Part shown: piece after piece, positions 8,720 to 17,167 of the stretch
Layout: each line of letters opens with the position of its first letter
How positions within the stretch are numbered: position 1 is the first letter of the stretch
Assembly (NCBI GenBank): GCA_900539425.1
Contig: UQBX01000009.1
Coordinates: 1 to 64,000 of the forward strand
Direction: 5' to 3'
Origin: an uncultured Oscillospiraceae bacterium
Lineage (GTDB): Bacteria; Bacillota; Clostridia; Oscillospirales; Acutalibacteraceae
Length of the DNA: 64,000 bases
Made by a program: the position numbers and the translations under genes
The notes under the pieces: generated by a model
The model's input: the letters and a program-made list of their open reading frames with translations, nothing else
Told to the model about the DNA's origin: nothing
The model's database searches: none

Positions 8720-9601
8720 ATGGAAAGCAATAACAATACAGAAATAAGCAATAAACAGGCGAAACAGCGTAACGGAGCCGCGGAAATCATAATGAGGCTG
8801 ATTCACGGCGCAATTATAGGATTGGGTGCTGTTTTGCCGGGAATATCAGGCGGAGTGCTTTGCGTTGTATTCGGCGTTTATAAACCTATAATGGAATTGC
8901 TGTCACATCCGTTTAAGGCTATCAAAAAGTATGCTAAACTGCTGATACCGATTGTTATAGGCATTGGTATAGGATTCCTTGCTATATCTAAGCTGCTTGG
9001 ATTTTTGCTTACAAAATATCCCGATCCTTCAGTGTGCTTGTTTGTTGGTCTTATAGCAGGTATGATGCCTTCTCTTTTCAGGGAAGCCGGCGAGAAAGGA
9101 AGAAGCAAAGGTTCGTTCATATCAATGGCAATATGCTTTGCGGTAGTTTTAGCATTGTTATTGGGTCTGAATGCTGTTCATGTAACCATAGTACCTAATT
9201 TCTGGTGGTATTTGTTCTGCGGCTTTTGCATTGCTTTAAGCGTTATCGCTCCGGGTATGAGTTTTTCAACTCTGTTAATGCCTTTGGGGCTGTATACGCC
9301 GCTTGTTGACGGCATCGGAAATCTTGACTTCAAGGTTATACTTCCTGCGGGAATTGGTGCTCTTTTGACTGTTATACTTCTTGCAAAAGCTGTTGACAGT
9401 CTTATGAATAAGCATTACAGCGTTGTTTTCCATGGAATAATCGGCATAGTTGTTGCGGCAACCGTAGTTATCATTCCGTTTCAGAGCTTTGCTGCAGGAG
9501 TTAAAGAAGCTGTTATTAATGTTATCTGTATCGCCGCAGGCGTTGCAATAGCGCTTATTCTTGATAAGTTTAACAGTAAAGTAAAAGTTCCTGAGAACTA
9601 A
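8720..9601 (+). CDS. DUF368 membrane protein, PopT-like undecaprenyl phosphate translocase candidate
   Basis: 293 residues with about eight membrane helices. The two family hallmarks are an inverted pair of Pro-Gly-Ser/Met-rich re-entrant motifs: GAVLPGISGGVL near 36 and SVIAPGMSFSTLL near 178. Members of DUF368 (PopT) have been implicated in returning undecaprenyl phosphate across the membrane for peptidoglycan and wall polymer synthesis. Assigning that role here is by family only. AGGAG precedes the ATG, 9 bp after the oxidoreductase stop, so the pair is probably one transcript, ended by the terminator at 9611. Confidence 0.8.
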   Translation: MESNNNTEISNKQAKQRNGAAEIIMRLIHGAIIGLGAVLPGISGGVLCVVFGVYKPIMELLSHPFKAIKKYAKLLIPIVIGIGIGFLAISKLLGFLLTKYPDPSVCLFVGLIAGMMPSLFREAGEKGRSKGSFISMAICFAVVLALLLGLNAVHVTIVPNFWWYLFCGFCIALSVIAPGMSFSTLLMPLGLYTPLVDGIGNLDFKVILPAGIGALLTVILLAKAVDSLMNKHYSVVFHGIIGIVVAATVVIIPFQSFAAGVKEAVINVICIAAGVAIALILDKFNSKVKVPEN

Positions 9602-9610
9602 ATTGATTTT

Positions 9611-9635
9611 GCCCCCGTATATCGGGGGCTTTTTA
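9611..9635 (+). terminator. Intrinsic terminator after DUF368 gene
   Basis: Perfect stem GCCCCCG/CGGGGGC with loop TATAT, followed by five T. Confidence 0.92.
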
Positions 9636-9642
9636 TTTTGTG

Positions 9643-9671
9643 TTGACAAAAATATGATGCGGATATATAAT
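9643..9671 (+). promoter_or_regulatory. Consensus sigma-A promoter of the copper operon
   Basis: TTGACA (9643-9648), 17-bp spacer, TATAAT (9666-9671): a perfect match at ideal spacing. The CsoR operator begins three bases after the -10, so bound repressor would block initiation. Confidence 0.9.
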
Positions 9672-9673
9672 AA

Positions 9674-9694
9674 ATATACCCCATGAGGGTATAT
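9674..9694 (+). promoter_or_regulatory. CsoR-type copper operator
   Basis: Inverted repeat with perfect 8-bp arms ATATACCC and GGGTATAT around a 5-bp centre. It resembles the known CsoR box of copZA promoters (TACCC...GGGTA). It covers the predicted transcription start and ends just before the csoR ribosome site. Confidence 0.85.
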
Positions 9695-9704
9695 GGAGGT
9701 AAAT

Positions 9705-10004
9705 ATGGAAGATTGTAAATGTACGCATAAAACAAAAGAACGGGATGCGGTAGAATACAAATCGCTTATGAACCGTTTAAACAGAATTGAAGGTCAGATT
9801 CGCGGTATTAAAAAAATGGTTGAGAACAATGCTTACTGTACTGATATTATTACTCAGGCTGCAGCGGCTTCTTCTGCTCTTAACTCTTTTAACAGGGAAC
9901 TGCTTTCAAATCATATCAGAACCTGTGTTGAGCAGGATATAAAAGATGGAAAGTATGAAACTGTTGACGATCTTATCTCAACTCTTCAGAAATTGCTGAA
10001 ATAG
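9705..10004 (+). CDS. csoR: CsoR-family copper-sensing repressor
   Basis: 99 residues, all-helical metal-sensing repressor of the CsoR/RcnR (DUF156) family. The family core NRLNRIEGQIRGIKKMVE near 23-40 is followed by Cys near 45 (NAYCTDI), His near 70 and Cys near 74 (NHIRTC). These are the C-H-C ligands expected for Cu(I). The N-terminus has an extra CKCTH motif. GGAGGT at 9695-9700 fixes the start at 9705 rather than 9693. It sits directly behind a CsoR box and ahead of copA, so it should repress its own operon until Cu(I) releases it. Confidence 0.93.
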   Translation: MEDCKCTHKTKERDAVEYKSLMNRLNRIEGQIRGIKKMVENNAYCTDIITQAAAASSALNSFNRELLSNHIRTCVEQDIKDGKYETVDDLISTLQKLLK

Positions 10005-10015
10005 GAAGTGGTTTT

Positions 10016-12517
10016 ATGGAACAGTATGATGTAACAGGCATGACCTGCGCGGCATGTTCGGCGCGTGTTGAAAAAGCCGTTTCGTCATTGGGAGATGTAG
10101 ATTCTTGCTCTGTTAATCTGCTTACTAACTCTATGATTGTAGAAGGTAAGGCAACACCGCAGGAGGTTATAAGCGCTGTAGAAAAAGCCGGTTATGGAGC
10201 TTCGGTGAAAGGAAGCCGCAAAGAGGTTGCCGAAAACAATTCAGATCCTTTAAAAGATAAAGAAACTCCAAAAATGTTAAAGCGACTTGCCGCAAGCGTT
10301 GTGCTTCTTGTTCCGTTGATGTATGTTTCAATGGGCCATACAATGTGGAACTGGCCGTTACCTGGCTTTTTGAACGGAAATGCAATGGGTATTGCTTTAT
10401 TTGAACTGCTTTTTACAATAGCTGTTATGATAATAAACAGCAGATTTTTTGTAAGCGGATTTAAAGGGCTTGTGTACCGCGCTCCTAATATGGACACACT
10501 TGTGGCTCTCGGAAGCGGAGCGGCATTTGTATATAGTACGGTTGTAATGTTTATTATGAGCTATGAATTATCCGTAGGCAGAATTGATGTAGCTCATGAG
10601 TATTTGCATTCAAATCTCTACTTTGAATCATCTGCAATGATACTTACGCTGATTACAGTAGGTAAAACGCTGGAAGCTTATTCAAAGGGCAGAACAACTG
10701 ACGCTCTTAAAGGACTTATGAAACTTGCGCCTGACAGCGCTGTTATAATAAAAGACGGAAATGAAATAAAAGTCAGCGCAAAAGATGTTTCGGTGGGAGA
10801 CGTATTTGTTGTTAGAGCGGGGGAAAGTATACCTGTTGACGGAGTTGTAATTAAAGGCAGCAGTGCTGTTGATGAATCTGCGCTCACAGGTGAAAGCATA
10901 CCCGTTGAAAAATCAGCAGGAGATAAAGTTTCCGCTGCAACAATAAACCGTTCAGGCTTTTTGCAGTGCCGTGCAACATCAGTAGGAGAGGATACTGCCA
11001 TTTCAAAAATAATAAAAATGGTTTCAGATGCTTCTGCTACCAAAGCGCCGATTGCTAAAATAGCTGATAAGGTGTCCGGCGTTTTCGTTCCTTCTGTTAT
11101 AGCCATTAGTATTGTGACTATGATTGTTTGGATAATAGTAGGAAAGGATGCGGGCTTTGTGCTTTCGCGCGGTATTTCTGTGCTTGTTATAAGTTGTCCG
11201 TGTGCACTCGGACTTGCCACGCCTGTTGCAATCATGGTAGGAAGCGGAAAAGGCGCAAAAAACGGTATACTTTTTAAAACAGCTGAAAGTCTTGAAATAT
11301 GCGGCAAAACAGAAATAGTTTGCCTGGATAAGACGGGTACTGTTACAGAGGGGCATCCATCAGTTACGGATGTTGTATGCGACGATAAGGAAAGACTTTT
11401 GAAATTTGCATATTCACTTGAGAGTAAGAGTGAGCACCCGCTTTCAAAGGCTGTAACAGATTATTGCGCTGAACAATCTGTTGAATTAATTGAATGCGAT
11501 GATGCAAAGACTGTTGCCGGAAACGGAATTTACGGAACTGTGCAGGGTGAAAGCGCTTATGCAGGAAATGATAAATATATTTCTCAATTTTGTGAAATAC
11601 CAAGTGAGTATGTTTTAAAAGCTAAAACTCTTTCCCAAAACGGTAAAACTCCGTTGTATTTTGCTTTCGGAAAGGAATTCCTCGGACTGATAGCAGTTGC
11701 TGACACCGTTAAAAATACTGCTAAGAAAGCAGTAGAGGATTTGAGAAAAATGGGAATAACGCCTGTTATGATAACAGGAGATAATGAAATTACGGCAAAT
11801 GCTATTGCTGAAACGGTTGGAATTGAAAATGTGGTTGCAAAGGTTTTGCCTGAGGGTAAAGAAGAAACCGTGCGCCGTCTTTCTAAATACGGCAAAGTTG
11901 CAATGGTTGGAGACGGTATTAATGACGCACCTGCTCTTACAAGGGCTGATACAGGAATAGCAATAGGGGCAGGTACTGATGTTGCCATAGATGCCGCTGA
12001 TGTAGTTCTTATGAAAAGTGAGCCTGACGATATTCCAAAATCCATTTCACTTTCCAGAAGAGTTATTTTGAATATTAAAGAGAATCTCTTTTGGGCATTT
12101 ATATATAACATTATTGGTATACCAATTGCCGCAGGTGTTCTTGAGCCGGCTTTCGGTATAACATTAAATCCAATGATTGCAGCTGCGGCTATGAGCCTTT
12201 CAAGCTTTTGCGTTGTAATGAATGCTTTAAGGCTCAATTTTGTAAATATTAATAAACCGATTTATAAAAAATCGGAAAAAGGAGAAATTGATATGAGTAT
12301 TTTTAAGAAAGAAACTAAACCGTATATTGAAATTGAAGGTATGATGTGTGAGCACTGTGAAGCGCACGTAACACAGGCTTTAAGTGAAATCGGAGTTACC
12401 GTAAAAGCAGATCATAACGCTAAAAAAGCTTATATTCTTGACGGTGACGCAGATGATAACAAGATTAAAACCGCTGTAGAGAGTGCAGGTTATAAATACG
12501 TAAAAACAGTACGCTGA
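10016..12517 (+). CDS. copA: Copper-exporting P1B-type ATPase with N- and C-terminal HMA domains
   Basis: 833 residues. The N-terminal metal-binding domain has GMTCAAC near 8-13. Membrane helices follow, with the transport motif CPC (SCPCALGLATP) near 394. The phosphorylation site DKTGT lies near 437, HP (SEHPLSKA) near 470, and GDGIND near 636. It pumps Cu(I) out at ATP cost. Unusually, a second HMA domain (GMMCEHC near 775) follows the last helix. Its first Met (codon 760, 12293) has its own ribosome site, so the end looks like a fused or internally started CopZ-like chaperone. The gene lies 11 bp after csoR under the same promoter and is closed by the terminator at 12531. Confidence 0.95.
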   Translation: MEQYDVTGMTCAACSARVEKAVSSLGDVDSCSVNLLTNSMIVEGKATPQEVISAVEKAGYGASVKGSRKEVAENNSDPLKDKETPKMLKRLAASVVLLVPLMYVSMGHTMWNWPLPGFLNGNAMGIALFELLFTIAVMIINSRFFVSGFKGLVYRAPNMDTLVALGSGAAFVYSTVVMFIMSYELSVGRIDVAHEYLHSNLYFESSAMILTLITVGKTLEAYSKGRTTDALKGLMKLAPDSAVIIKDGNEIKVSAKDVSVGDVFVVRAGESIPVDGVVIKGSSAVDESALTGESIPVEKSAGDKVSAATINRSGFLQCRATSVGEDTAISKIIKMVSDASATKAPIAKIADKVSGVFVPSVIAISIVTMIVWIIVGKDAGFVLSRGISVLVISCPCALGLATPVAIMVGSGKGAKNGILFKTAESLEICGKTEIVCLDKTGTVTEGHPSVTDVVCDDKERLLKFAYSLESKSEHPLSKAVTDYCAEQSVELIECDDAKTVAGNGIYGTVQGESAYAGNDKYISQFCEIPSEYVLKAKTLSQNGKTPLYFAFGKEFLGLIAVADTVKNTAKKAVEDLRKMGITPVMITGDNEITANAIAETVGIENVVAKVLPEGKEETVRRLSKYGKVAMVGDGINDAPALTRADTGIAIGAGTDVAIDAADVVLMKSEPDDIPKSISLSRRVILNIKENLFWAFIYNIIGIPIAAGVLEPAFGITLNPMIAAAAMSLSSFCVVMNALRLNFVNINKPIYKKSEKGEIDMSIFKKETKPYIEIEGMMCEHCEAHVTQALSEIGVTVKADHNAKKAYILDGDADDNKIKTAVESAGYKYVKTVR
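12276..12295 (+). promoter_or_regulatory. Internal in-frame ribosome binding site and ATG inside copA
   Basis: AAAAAGGAG (12276-12284) lies 8 bases before an in-frame ATG at 12293. Initiation there would yield a 74-residue peptide with the CxxC copper site, about the length of free CopZ chaperones. Whether it is used is not shown by sequence alone. Confidence 0.5.
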
Positions 12518-12530
12518 TATTTAAGCACGA

Positions 12531-12562
12531 AAAAAGGCTGAAGCATTTGCTTCAGCCTTTTT
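12531..12562. terminator. Bidirectional terminator between copA and the Xaa-Pro peptidase
   Basis: Stem AAAAAGGCTGAAGC/GCTTCAGCCTTTTT with loop ATTT. A-run on one side and T-run on the other let it serve both convergent genes. Confidence 0.9.
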
Positions 12563-12585
12563 ATATCATGAATGATCAATATATA

Positions 12586-13653
12586 TTATATTATTGTTAG
12601 CTCTTTAGGGAATGTTGATATATCTTCGTTTCCGCTTTCGGTAACAAGACACACATCCTCTATCCTTATACCGAATTTATCGGGAATGTAAATTCCGGGT
12701 TCAACTGATGTTATATTCCCGGGCATAAATACGTCTTTGCTTCTGGGAGATGCATTGTACCCTTCATGTATTTCAAGGCCTACACCGTGTCCGAGTGAAT
12801 GCCTGAAATATTTTCCCATATTCTTTTTCTCAAGAACATCGTACGCGGCTTTGTAGACGTCGGCACATGCAGTATTCGGTTTCAGCGCTTTTATTCCTGC
12901 AAGCTGTGCTTTAAGAACAAGGTTATACATTTCTTTCATTTCATCATCAGCGCCTGATACAGCAAAAGTTCTTGTCATATCAGAATGATAACCGTTGTAT
13001 GTTGCGCCGAAATCAATAAGCACAAAATCTTTTTTCTTTATAACATTGTCAGACGGCACGCCGTGAGGCAAAGATGTATGTGCGCCTGTTAGCAAAATTG
13101 TGTCAAAAGAAACTCCGTCAGAGCCGTTTTTGAGCATTATATAATCAAAATAAGCCTGAAGCTCTTTTTCGGTTTTGCCAGGTTTAATATGATTTAAAAG
13201 TTCAGCCAGGCTCTTTTCCGCAATCTCGTTTGCCTTTTTCATGTATTGAATTTCTTCTGGCTCCTTAACATTCCTGATTTCCATAAGAGCGGTGCCTATA
13301 CCCGTAAATTCACAGCCTGTAGCATCTTTATATGCAGAATATGTTTTTAGAGAAATGGTTTCATCTTCGAAAGCTATCTTTTTTACATTTGCTTTTTTGC
13401 ATATTTCGGCTATGTATTCTTTAAATGAAACTGCAGGCTCACATACAGTAAGTCCTGTTTTCTTTGCGTGGTTCTGTGCTGTTTCAGTGTATCTTGAATC
13501 AACAATGTGATAAGCCGTTCCGTCTTTAAGAATAAATATTATACCCTCACTCGGTGAAAAGCCGCAAAAGTAATGCATATTGCTTTCATTAAAAAGAATA
13601 AGTGCGTCTGCATCTGCTTTGTTTATAAGATTAACTGCTTTTTCTATTCTCAT
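12586..13653 (-). CDS. Xaa-Pro peptidase, M24 family
   Basis: 355 residues, the size of PepQ/aminopeptidase-P-like M24 proteins. An N-terminal creatinase-like domain precedes the pita-bread catalytic domain. The metal ligands appear in order: the first Asp in LIDFGATYNGYHSDMTR, the second Asp in the same block, His in HSLGHGVGLEIHE, Glu in SVEPGIYIP, and Glu in IRIEDV. It should cleave the bond next to proline in short peptides in the cytoplasm. The ATG at 13653 (MRIEKAVNLI) follows GGGTGAT; a start at 13698 would add 15 atypical hydrophobic residues. It is a single gene transcribed towards copA. Xaa-Pro dipeptidase and aminopeptidase P cannot be separated by eye. Confidence 0.88.
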   Translation of the reverse strand: MRIEKAVNLINKADADALILFNESNMHYFCGFSPSEGIIFILKDGTAYHIVDSRYTETAQNHAKKTGLTVCEPAVSFKEYIAEICKKANVKKIAFEDETISLKTYSAYKDATGCEFTGIGTALMEIRNVKEPEEIQYMKKANEIAEKSLAELLNHIKPGKTEKELQAYFDYIMLKNGSDGVSFDTILLTGAHTSLPHGVPSDNVIKKKDFVLIDFGATYNGYHSDMTRTFAVSGADDEMKEMYNLVLKAQLAGIKALKPNTACADVYKAAYDVLEKKNMGKYFRHSLGHGVGLEIHEGYNASPRSKDVFMPGNITSVEPGIYIPDKFGIRIEDVCLVTESGNEDISTFPKELTII

Positions 13654-13769
13654 TTGTATCACCCAAAATATTGTAAAATAAATTGCCGACCGTGTCAATT
13701 TATTATTGACTTTAAATATTTGTTATGGTAACTTTATTTTAATGTTTTTAATACAGGAAGGTTAGTGCT

Positions 13770-15248
13770 ATGGAAAAATATTTGATTAATCCCTATCAAA
13801 AAATCAGCAAAATCAATAAGGATATATACGGCCATTTTTCAGAACATCTTGGCAGATGTATCTATGGAGGTCTCTATGTTGGAGAAGATTCTAAAATACC
13901 TAATGTTAACGGCATGAGAAGCGATGTTGTAAGCGCTCTTAAAGAAATGGGTATCCCTGTTCTTCGCTGGCCTGGCGGATGCTTTGCAGATGAATATCAT
14001 TGGAAAGACGGTATTGGTGAAAAATCAAGCCGCAAGAAAATGGTTAATACACACTGGGGCGGAGTGGTAGAAGATAATTCTTTCGGTACTCACGAGTTTT
14101 TTGAACTTTGCCGCCAGCTTGGCTGTGATGCCTATATCAACGGCAACGTCGGCTCAGGCACTGTAGAGGAAATGAATGAGTGGGTAGAATATATGACTTT
14201 CGGCGGTGATTCGCCTATGTCTCGCTTAAGAGAAAAGAACGGTCATAAAGAGCCTTGGAAAATTAAGTATTTCGGTGTCGGCAATGAGAGCTGGGGCTGC
14301 GGCGGAAATATGGAGGCCGAGTATTACGGTGATCTTTTCAGAAGATATAATACATATGTTCGTGATTATGATCAGAATAATAAGATTTACAGAATTGCTT
14401 GCGGCCCAAACGGTGATGACTATAACTGGACTGAAAGACTGCTTAAAAAGATCGGAAGAAAAGCAAACGGTATTTCACTTCATTATTATACAGTTCCGAC
14501 CGGTAACTGGGACAAGAAAGGCTCTTCAACTGATTTTGATGAAAACGAATATTTTTCTACCATTGCAAAAGCTTATAATATAGATCGAATTATCTCACGC
14601 CACTGCGATATCATGAATAAATATGACCCTGATAAAAAAATCAATCTCATAGTTGATGAATGGGGAACATGGTATGATGTAGAGCCCGGAACTAATCCAG
14701 GATTTCTTTATCAGCTCAGCACAATGAGGGATGCTGTTGTTGCGGCGCTTTCTTTGAATATTTTCAATAAGCATTCGGACAGAATTTCTATGGCAAACAT
14801 AGCGCAGACTGTAAATGTGCTTCAGTCTGTTGTGCTTACTGACGGTGAGGACATGGTGCTCACTCCAACATATTACGTTTTCAAAATGTTCAAAGAGCAT
14901 CAGAATAACACACTGATCGGTTCATATATTACTACTCCCGTCAGGGAAGAAAATGGTGAAAAAGCTCCGAAGCTTATTGAATCTGCTTCAGTTGACGAAA
15001 ACGGTATTATATATTCAACTGTTGTAAATACCTGCCCTGTTGAAAACGCTGAAATTGAATGCGAAATAGCACACAGTGATGTAAAATCAGTAAAAGCGTA
15101 TATCATTACAGGCGGTATGCGTGACGGCAACACATTTGAAAATAAGAATGTTATTTATGAAAAAGAGTTCAGCGATTTCAAATTAAAAGCTGGCGGATTT
15201 ACTGCTAATATTCCGCCTTGCAGTGTTGTGAAATTCGTTATTGAATAA
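13770..15248 (+). CDS. Alpha-L-arabinofuranosidase, glycoside hydrolase family 51
   Basis: 492 residues, the usual length for GH51. The (beta/alpha)8 barrel carries the acid/base Glu in FGVGNESWGCGG near 170-180 and the nucleophile Glu in LIVDEWGTWYDVEPG near 293-307. RWPGGCFADEYHW near 68-80 is also typical. A C-terminal beta domain completes the protein. No signal peptide, so it acts inside the cell on imported arabino-oligosaccharides, releasing L-arabinose. CAGGAAGG lies upstream of the ATG. Its stop overlaps the next gene's start by one base. No arabinose transporter or regulator is nearby. Confidence 0.93.
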   Translation: MEKYLINPYQKISKINKDIYGHFSEHLGRCIYGGLYVGEDSKIPNVNGMRSDVVSALKEMGIPVLRWPGGCFADEYHWKDGIGEKSSRKKMVNTHWGGVVEDNSFGTHEFFELCRQLGCDAYINGNVGSGTVEEMNEWVEYMTFGGDSPMSRLREKNGHKEPWKIKYFGVGNESWGCGGNMEAEYYGDLFRRYNTYVRDYDQNNKIYRIACGPNGDDYNWTERLLKKIGRKANGISLHYYTVPTGNWDKKGSSTDFDENEYFSTIAKAYNIDRIISRHCDIMNKYDPDKKINLIVDEWGTWYDVEPGTNPGFLYQLSTMRDAVVAALSLNIFNKHSDRISMANIAQTVNVLQSVVLTDGEDMVLTPTYYVFKMFKEHQNNTLIGSYITTPVREENGEKAPKLIESASVDENGIIYSTVVNTCPVENAEIECEIAHSDVKSVKAYIITGGMRDGNTFENKNVIYEKEFSDFKLKAGGFTANIPPCSVVKFVIE

Positions 15249-15514
15249 TGGAACATGTATGTAAAAAATGTCTTTTGCTTGAAGCAGGCGAGAGAGCTTC
15301 GTTTGAAGGTGTAAAGAGTTACCTTGAAACGATTGACAGTTCTTTGAAAGTAAGCCCTGAAGTGTATAAAAAGCGGCTTGAATACTGTAAAAACTGTGAC
15401 AGCCTTATTGCTGGAATGTGTATAAAATGCGGATGCTACTGCGAGCTTCGTGCGGCACTCAAAAATAAAGCCTGCGCAGATTATGACAACAGAAAATGGA
15501 ATAAGGATATATAA
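15248..15514 (+). CDS. DUF6171-type small Cys-rich protein
   Basis: 88 residues with an N-terminal CKKC and a C-terminal set (YCKNCDSL, GMCIKCGCYCELRAA, KACAD) that would bind one or two zinc ions. The layout, including CGC.CELRAA, matches the DUF6171 family as I recall it. Function is unknown. The start overlaps the arabinofuranosidase stop (TAATG), so the two are coupled. A hairpin just after the stop probably ends the operon. Confidence 0.7.
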   Translation: MEHVCKKCLLLEAGERASFEGVKSYLETIDSSLKVSPEVYKKRLEYCKNCDSLIAGMCIKCGCYCELRAALKNKACADYDNRKWNKDI

Positions 15515-15521
15515 TGATTTT

Positions 15522-15560
15522 AAACACACGCGGTAAATACTGCGTGTGTTTATTTTTATA
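15522..15560 (+). terminator. Probable terminator after the GH51 operon
   Basis: Stem AAACACACGC (15522-15531) pairs with GCGTGTGTTT (15542-15551), with further pairing inside the loop, followed by an interrupted T-rich tract. It argues against a coding start at 15514 for the next gene. Confidence 0.65.
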
Positions 15561-15582
15561 TTTATTTGTCAATATTCACTGT

Positions 15583-16401
15583 ATGAAGAGAATAAGATTG
15601 AAAAAATACGATATGACTTTTATTTATATTCCGGTACTGATGCTCAGCATTTTGTCGGTAATAACTTATATAATCAGGCTTTTTAACATTGAAGTTTCCG
15701 ATTATATATTTTTTACGGGCACTGTTGTTTTGCTGTGCTTTTTTATAGTTTCGAAAGTAAATTTAAAGGCATTAAAAGTAATAATGATATTGCTTGCTAT
15801 AGTTTTTTTGGCAGTGTTTTATATTTTGGGGAATTCATTTCTGATTACAGCTGCCAAAAAACTATCCTCGTCTGCAGTTTCGTTTGGATTTTTTGATTTT
15901 CTGTTTAATACTTGTTCAGTTTATAAATTCCAGCAGCTTGTATATGAAACTTCTTGCGGCGGCGCACGTATAATTGATAATCAAATTATATGCGGTGTTA
16001 TAAATATAGTTAAGGCAAATCCTGATTCGGATCTGATAAGCTATCTAAGCGGAAAAGTAGTTTTTATGTTTGCTCTGTGCGGAATATTGCTTTCCGAAAA
16101 GAAAAACTTTAAAGCCAACCTTCTCGTTTGCGCATTAATGCTTATCAGCGGCAATCCTTCTCCTGCTCTTATACTGTTGCTGTTTACCAGCCCCTCCATA
16201 TATTTTCTTGCGATGCTGATTAACTTTTTCTCCTTTATAATTTCCGCTCAGTTTGATATAAAAGGTGCTTTCAGAGTAAATCCATCATTGTTTGAGGTCT
16301 TTTATCATTCTGATAATATTATAAATTTACTTGCATTCTCTGTTTTGTTGTGCGCTGTTTCATATTTTGTTTCCCGCCTTGTAAAGGAGCGCAAAAGATG
16401 A
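15583..16401 (+). CDS. Membrane protein, possible divergent PTS EIIC-like domain
   Basis: 272 residues, about eight membrane helices, no confident family. The C-terminal half has the cadence of glucose-family PTS EIIC domains: YLSGKVVFMFALCGILL near 162-178 resembles the FMxGxxPxMMFGLPGA region. KANLLVCALMLISGNPSPALILLLFTSPSIYFL, 15-50 residues later, resembles the segment ending in TEPLEF.FLF.AP.LY. The catalytic EIIB and EIIA parts are absent and the usual Glu is missing (NPSPAL rather than TEPLEF). Any transport role is therefore uncertain and may be lost. The start at 15583 was chosen because the ATG at 15514 lies before a terminator hairpin. The ribosome site is weak. The gene is AT-rich compared with its neighbours. 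Confidence 0.5.
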   Translation: MKRIRLKKYDMTFIYIPVLMLSILSVITYIIRLFNIEVSDYIFFTGTVVLLCFFIVSKVNLKALKVIMILLAIVFLAVFYILGNSFLITAAKKLSSSAVSFGFFDFLFNTCSVYKFQQLVYETSCGGARIIDNQIICGVINIVKANPDSDLISYLSGKVVFMFALCGILLSEKKNFKANLLVCALMLISGNPSPALILLLFTSPSIYFLAMLINFFSFIISAQFDIKGAFRVNPSLFEVFYHSDNIINLLAFSVLLCAVSYFVSRLVKERKR

Positions 16402-16424
16402 TATATTGATAACGGTGATATGTT

Positions 16425-17084
16425 ATGGATGTAAGGCAGGAACTTTTAAACTGTGCTGATATAAATTATAAAGAATTTCATAAAAAGCTTGTACCAACGG
16501 TAGATGAAAATAGAATAATAGGCGTTCGTATTCCTCAATTGCGCAAAATCGGAAAAAAGCTTGAAAATAACAGTTTTGAGTGGTATTTCTATGAAGAAAT
16601 CATGCTTCATGGTTTTTATATAGGTTATAAAAAGCTTGATTATAAAGAGCGTCTTGCTCTGCTCGATGAATTCGTGCCACGCATAGATAATTGGGCTGTT
16701 TGCGATTGTGTTTGCTCAACTCTTAAATTCATTGAAAAGAATAAAAAGGAATTTCTTGATTATCTGCCAAAATATATGTATTCTGATAAGGAATATGAGG
16801 TGCGCTTCAGTACGGTAATTCTTATGGATTACTATATTTGCGATGAGTATATTGATTTTGTGCTTGATTATCTTACGTCTGTTAAAAGCAGTTACTATTA
16901 TGTAAATATGGCCGTTGCGTGGGCTCTATCAGTTGCATTCGTAAAGTACAGAGAAAAAGTTTTGCCTCTTATAAAATCAAAGTGTCTTCCTAAAAATGTT
17001 CACAACATGACCATATCTAAAATAAGGGACAGTTTCAGAGTAGACGGCGATACAAAAAAATATCTGAAAACTTTAAGAGTGTAG
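16425..17084 (+). CDS. AlkD-like DNA alkylation repair protein (HEAT repeat)
   Basis: 219 residues matching the DNA alkylation repair family. PQLRKIGKKL near 37-46, IDNWAVCDCVCSTLKF near 87-102 and RFSTVILMDYY near 127 are the conserved HEAT-like helices that line the DNA groove. AlkD-type enzymes excise bulky or cationic N7/N3-alkylpurines; the WAVCD segment carries the Trp and Asp used for lesion contact in relatives. GGTGAT precedes the ATG. The stop codon lies within the stem of the terminator at 17075. It is probably a single gene. Confidence 0.88.
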   Translation: MDVRQELLNCADINYKEFHKKLVPTVDENRIIGVRIPQLRKIGKKLENNSFEWYFYEEIMLHGFYIGYKKLDYKERLALLDEFVPRIDNWAVCDCVCSTLKFIEKNKKEFLDYLPKYMYSDKEYEVRFSTVILMDYYICDEYIDFVLDYLTSVKSSYYYVNMAVAWALSVAFVKYREKVLPLIKSKCLPKNVHNMTISKIRDSFRVDGDTKKYLKTLRV

Positions 17085-17106
17085 CAATACACTCTTTTGT
17101 TTTTAT
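17075..17106 (+). terminator. Intrinsic terminator after the AlkD-like gene
   Basis: Stem AAGAGTGTA/TACACTCTT with loop GCAA, followed by TTGTTTTT. The coding stop (17082-17084) sits within the hairpin. Confidence 0.85.
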
Positions 17107-17146
17107 TACAATTTTGTAATGGAGATGAAAATAAATATATGATAAT
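17106..17146 (+). promoter_or_regulatory. BceR-like palindrome and promoter of the two-component/ABC module
   Basis: TTACA-N4-TGTAA at 17106-17119 (perfect arms, extended to ATTACAA/TTGTAAT) lies upstream of a -10-like GATAAT at 17141-17146, with TATGAT overlapping. Centre-to-centre distance is 31 bp, placing the site near -40 and replacing a -35, as for an activator. The form fits the TNACA-N4-TGTAA pattern known for Bce-type response regulators. Confidence 0.65.
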
Positions 17147-17167
17147 ATATATTCGGAGGTCATTGTT

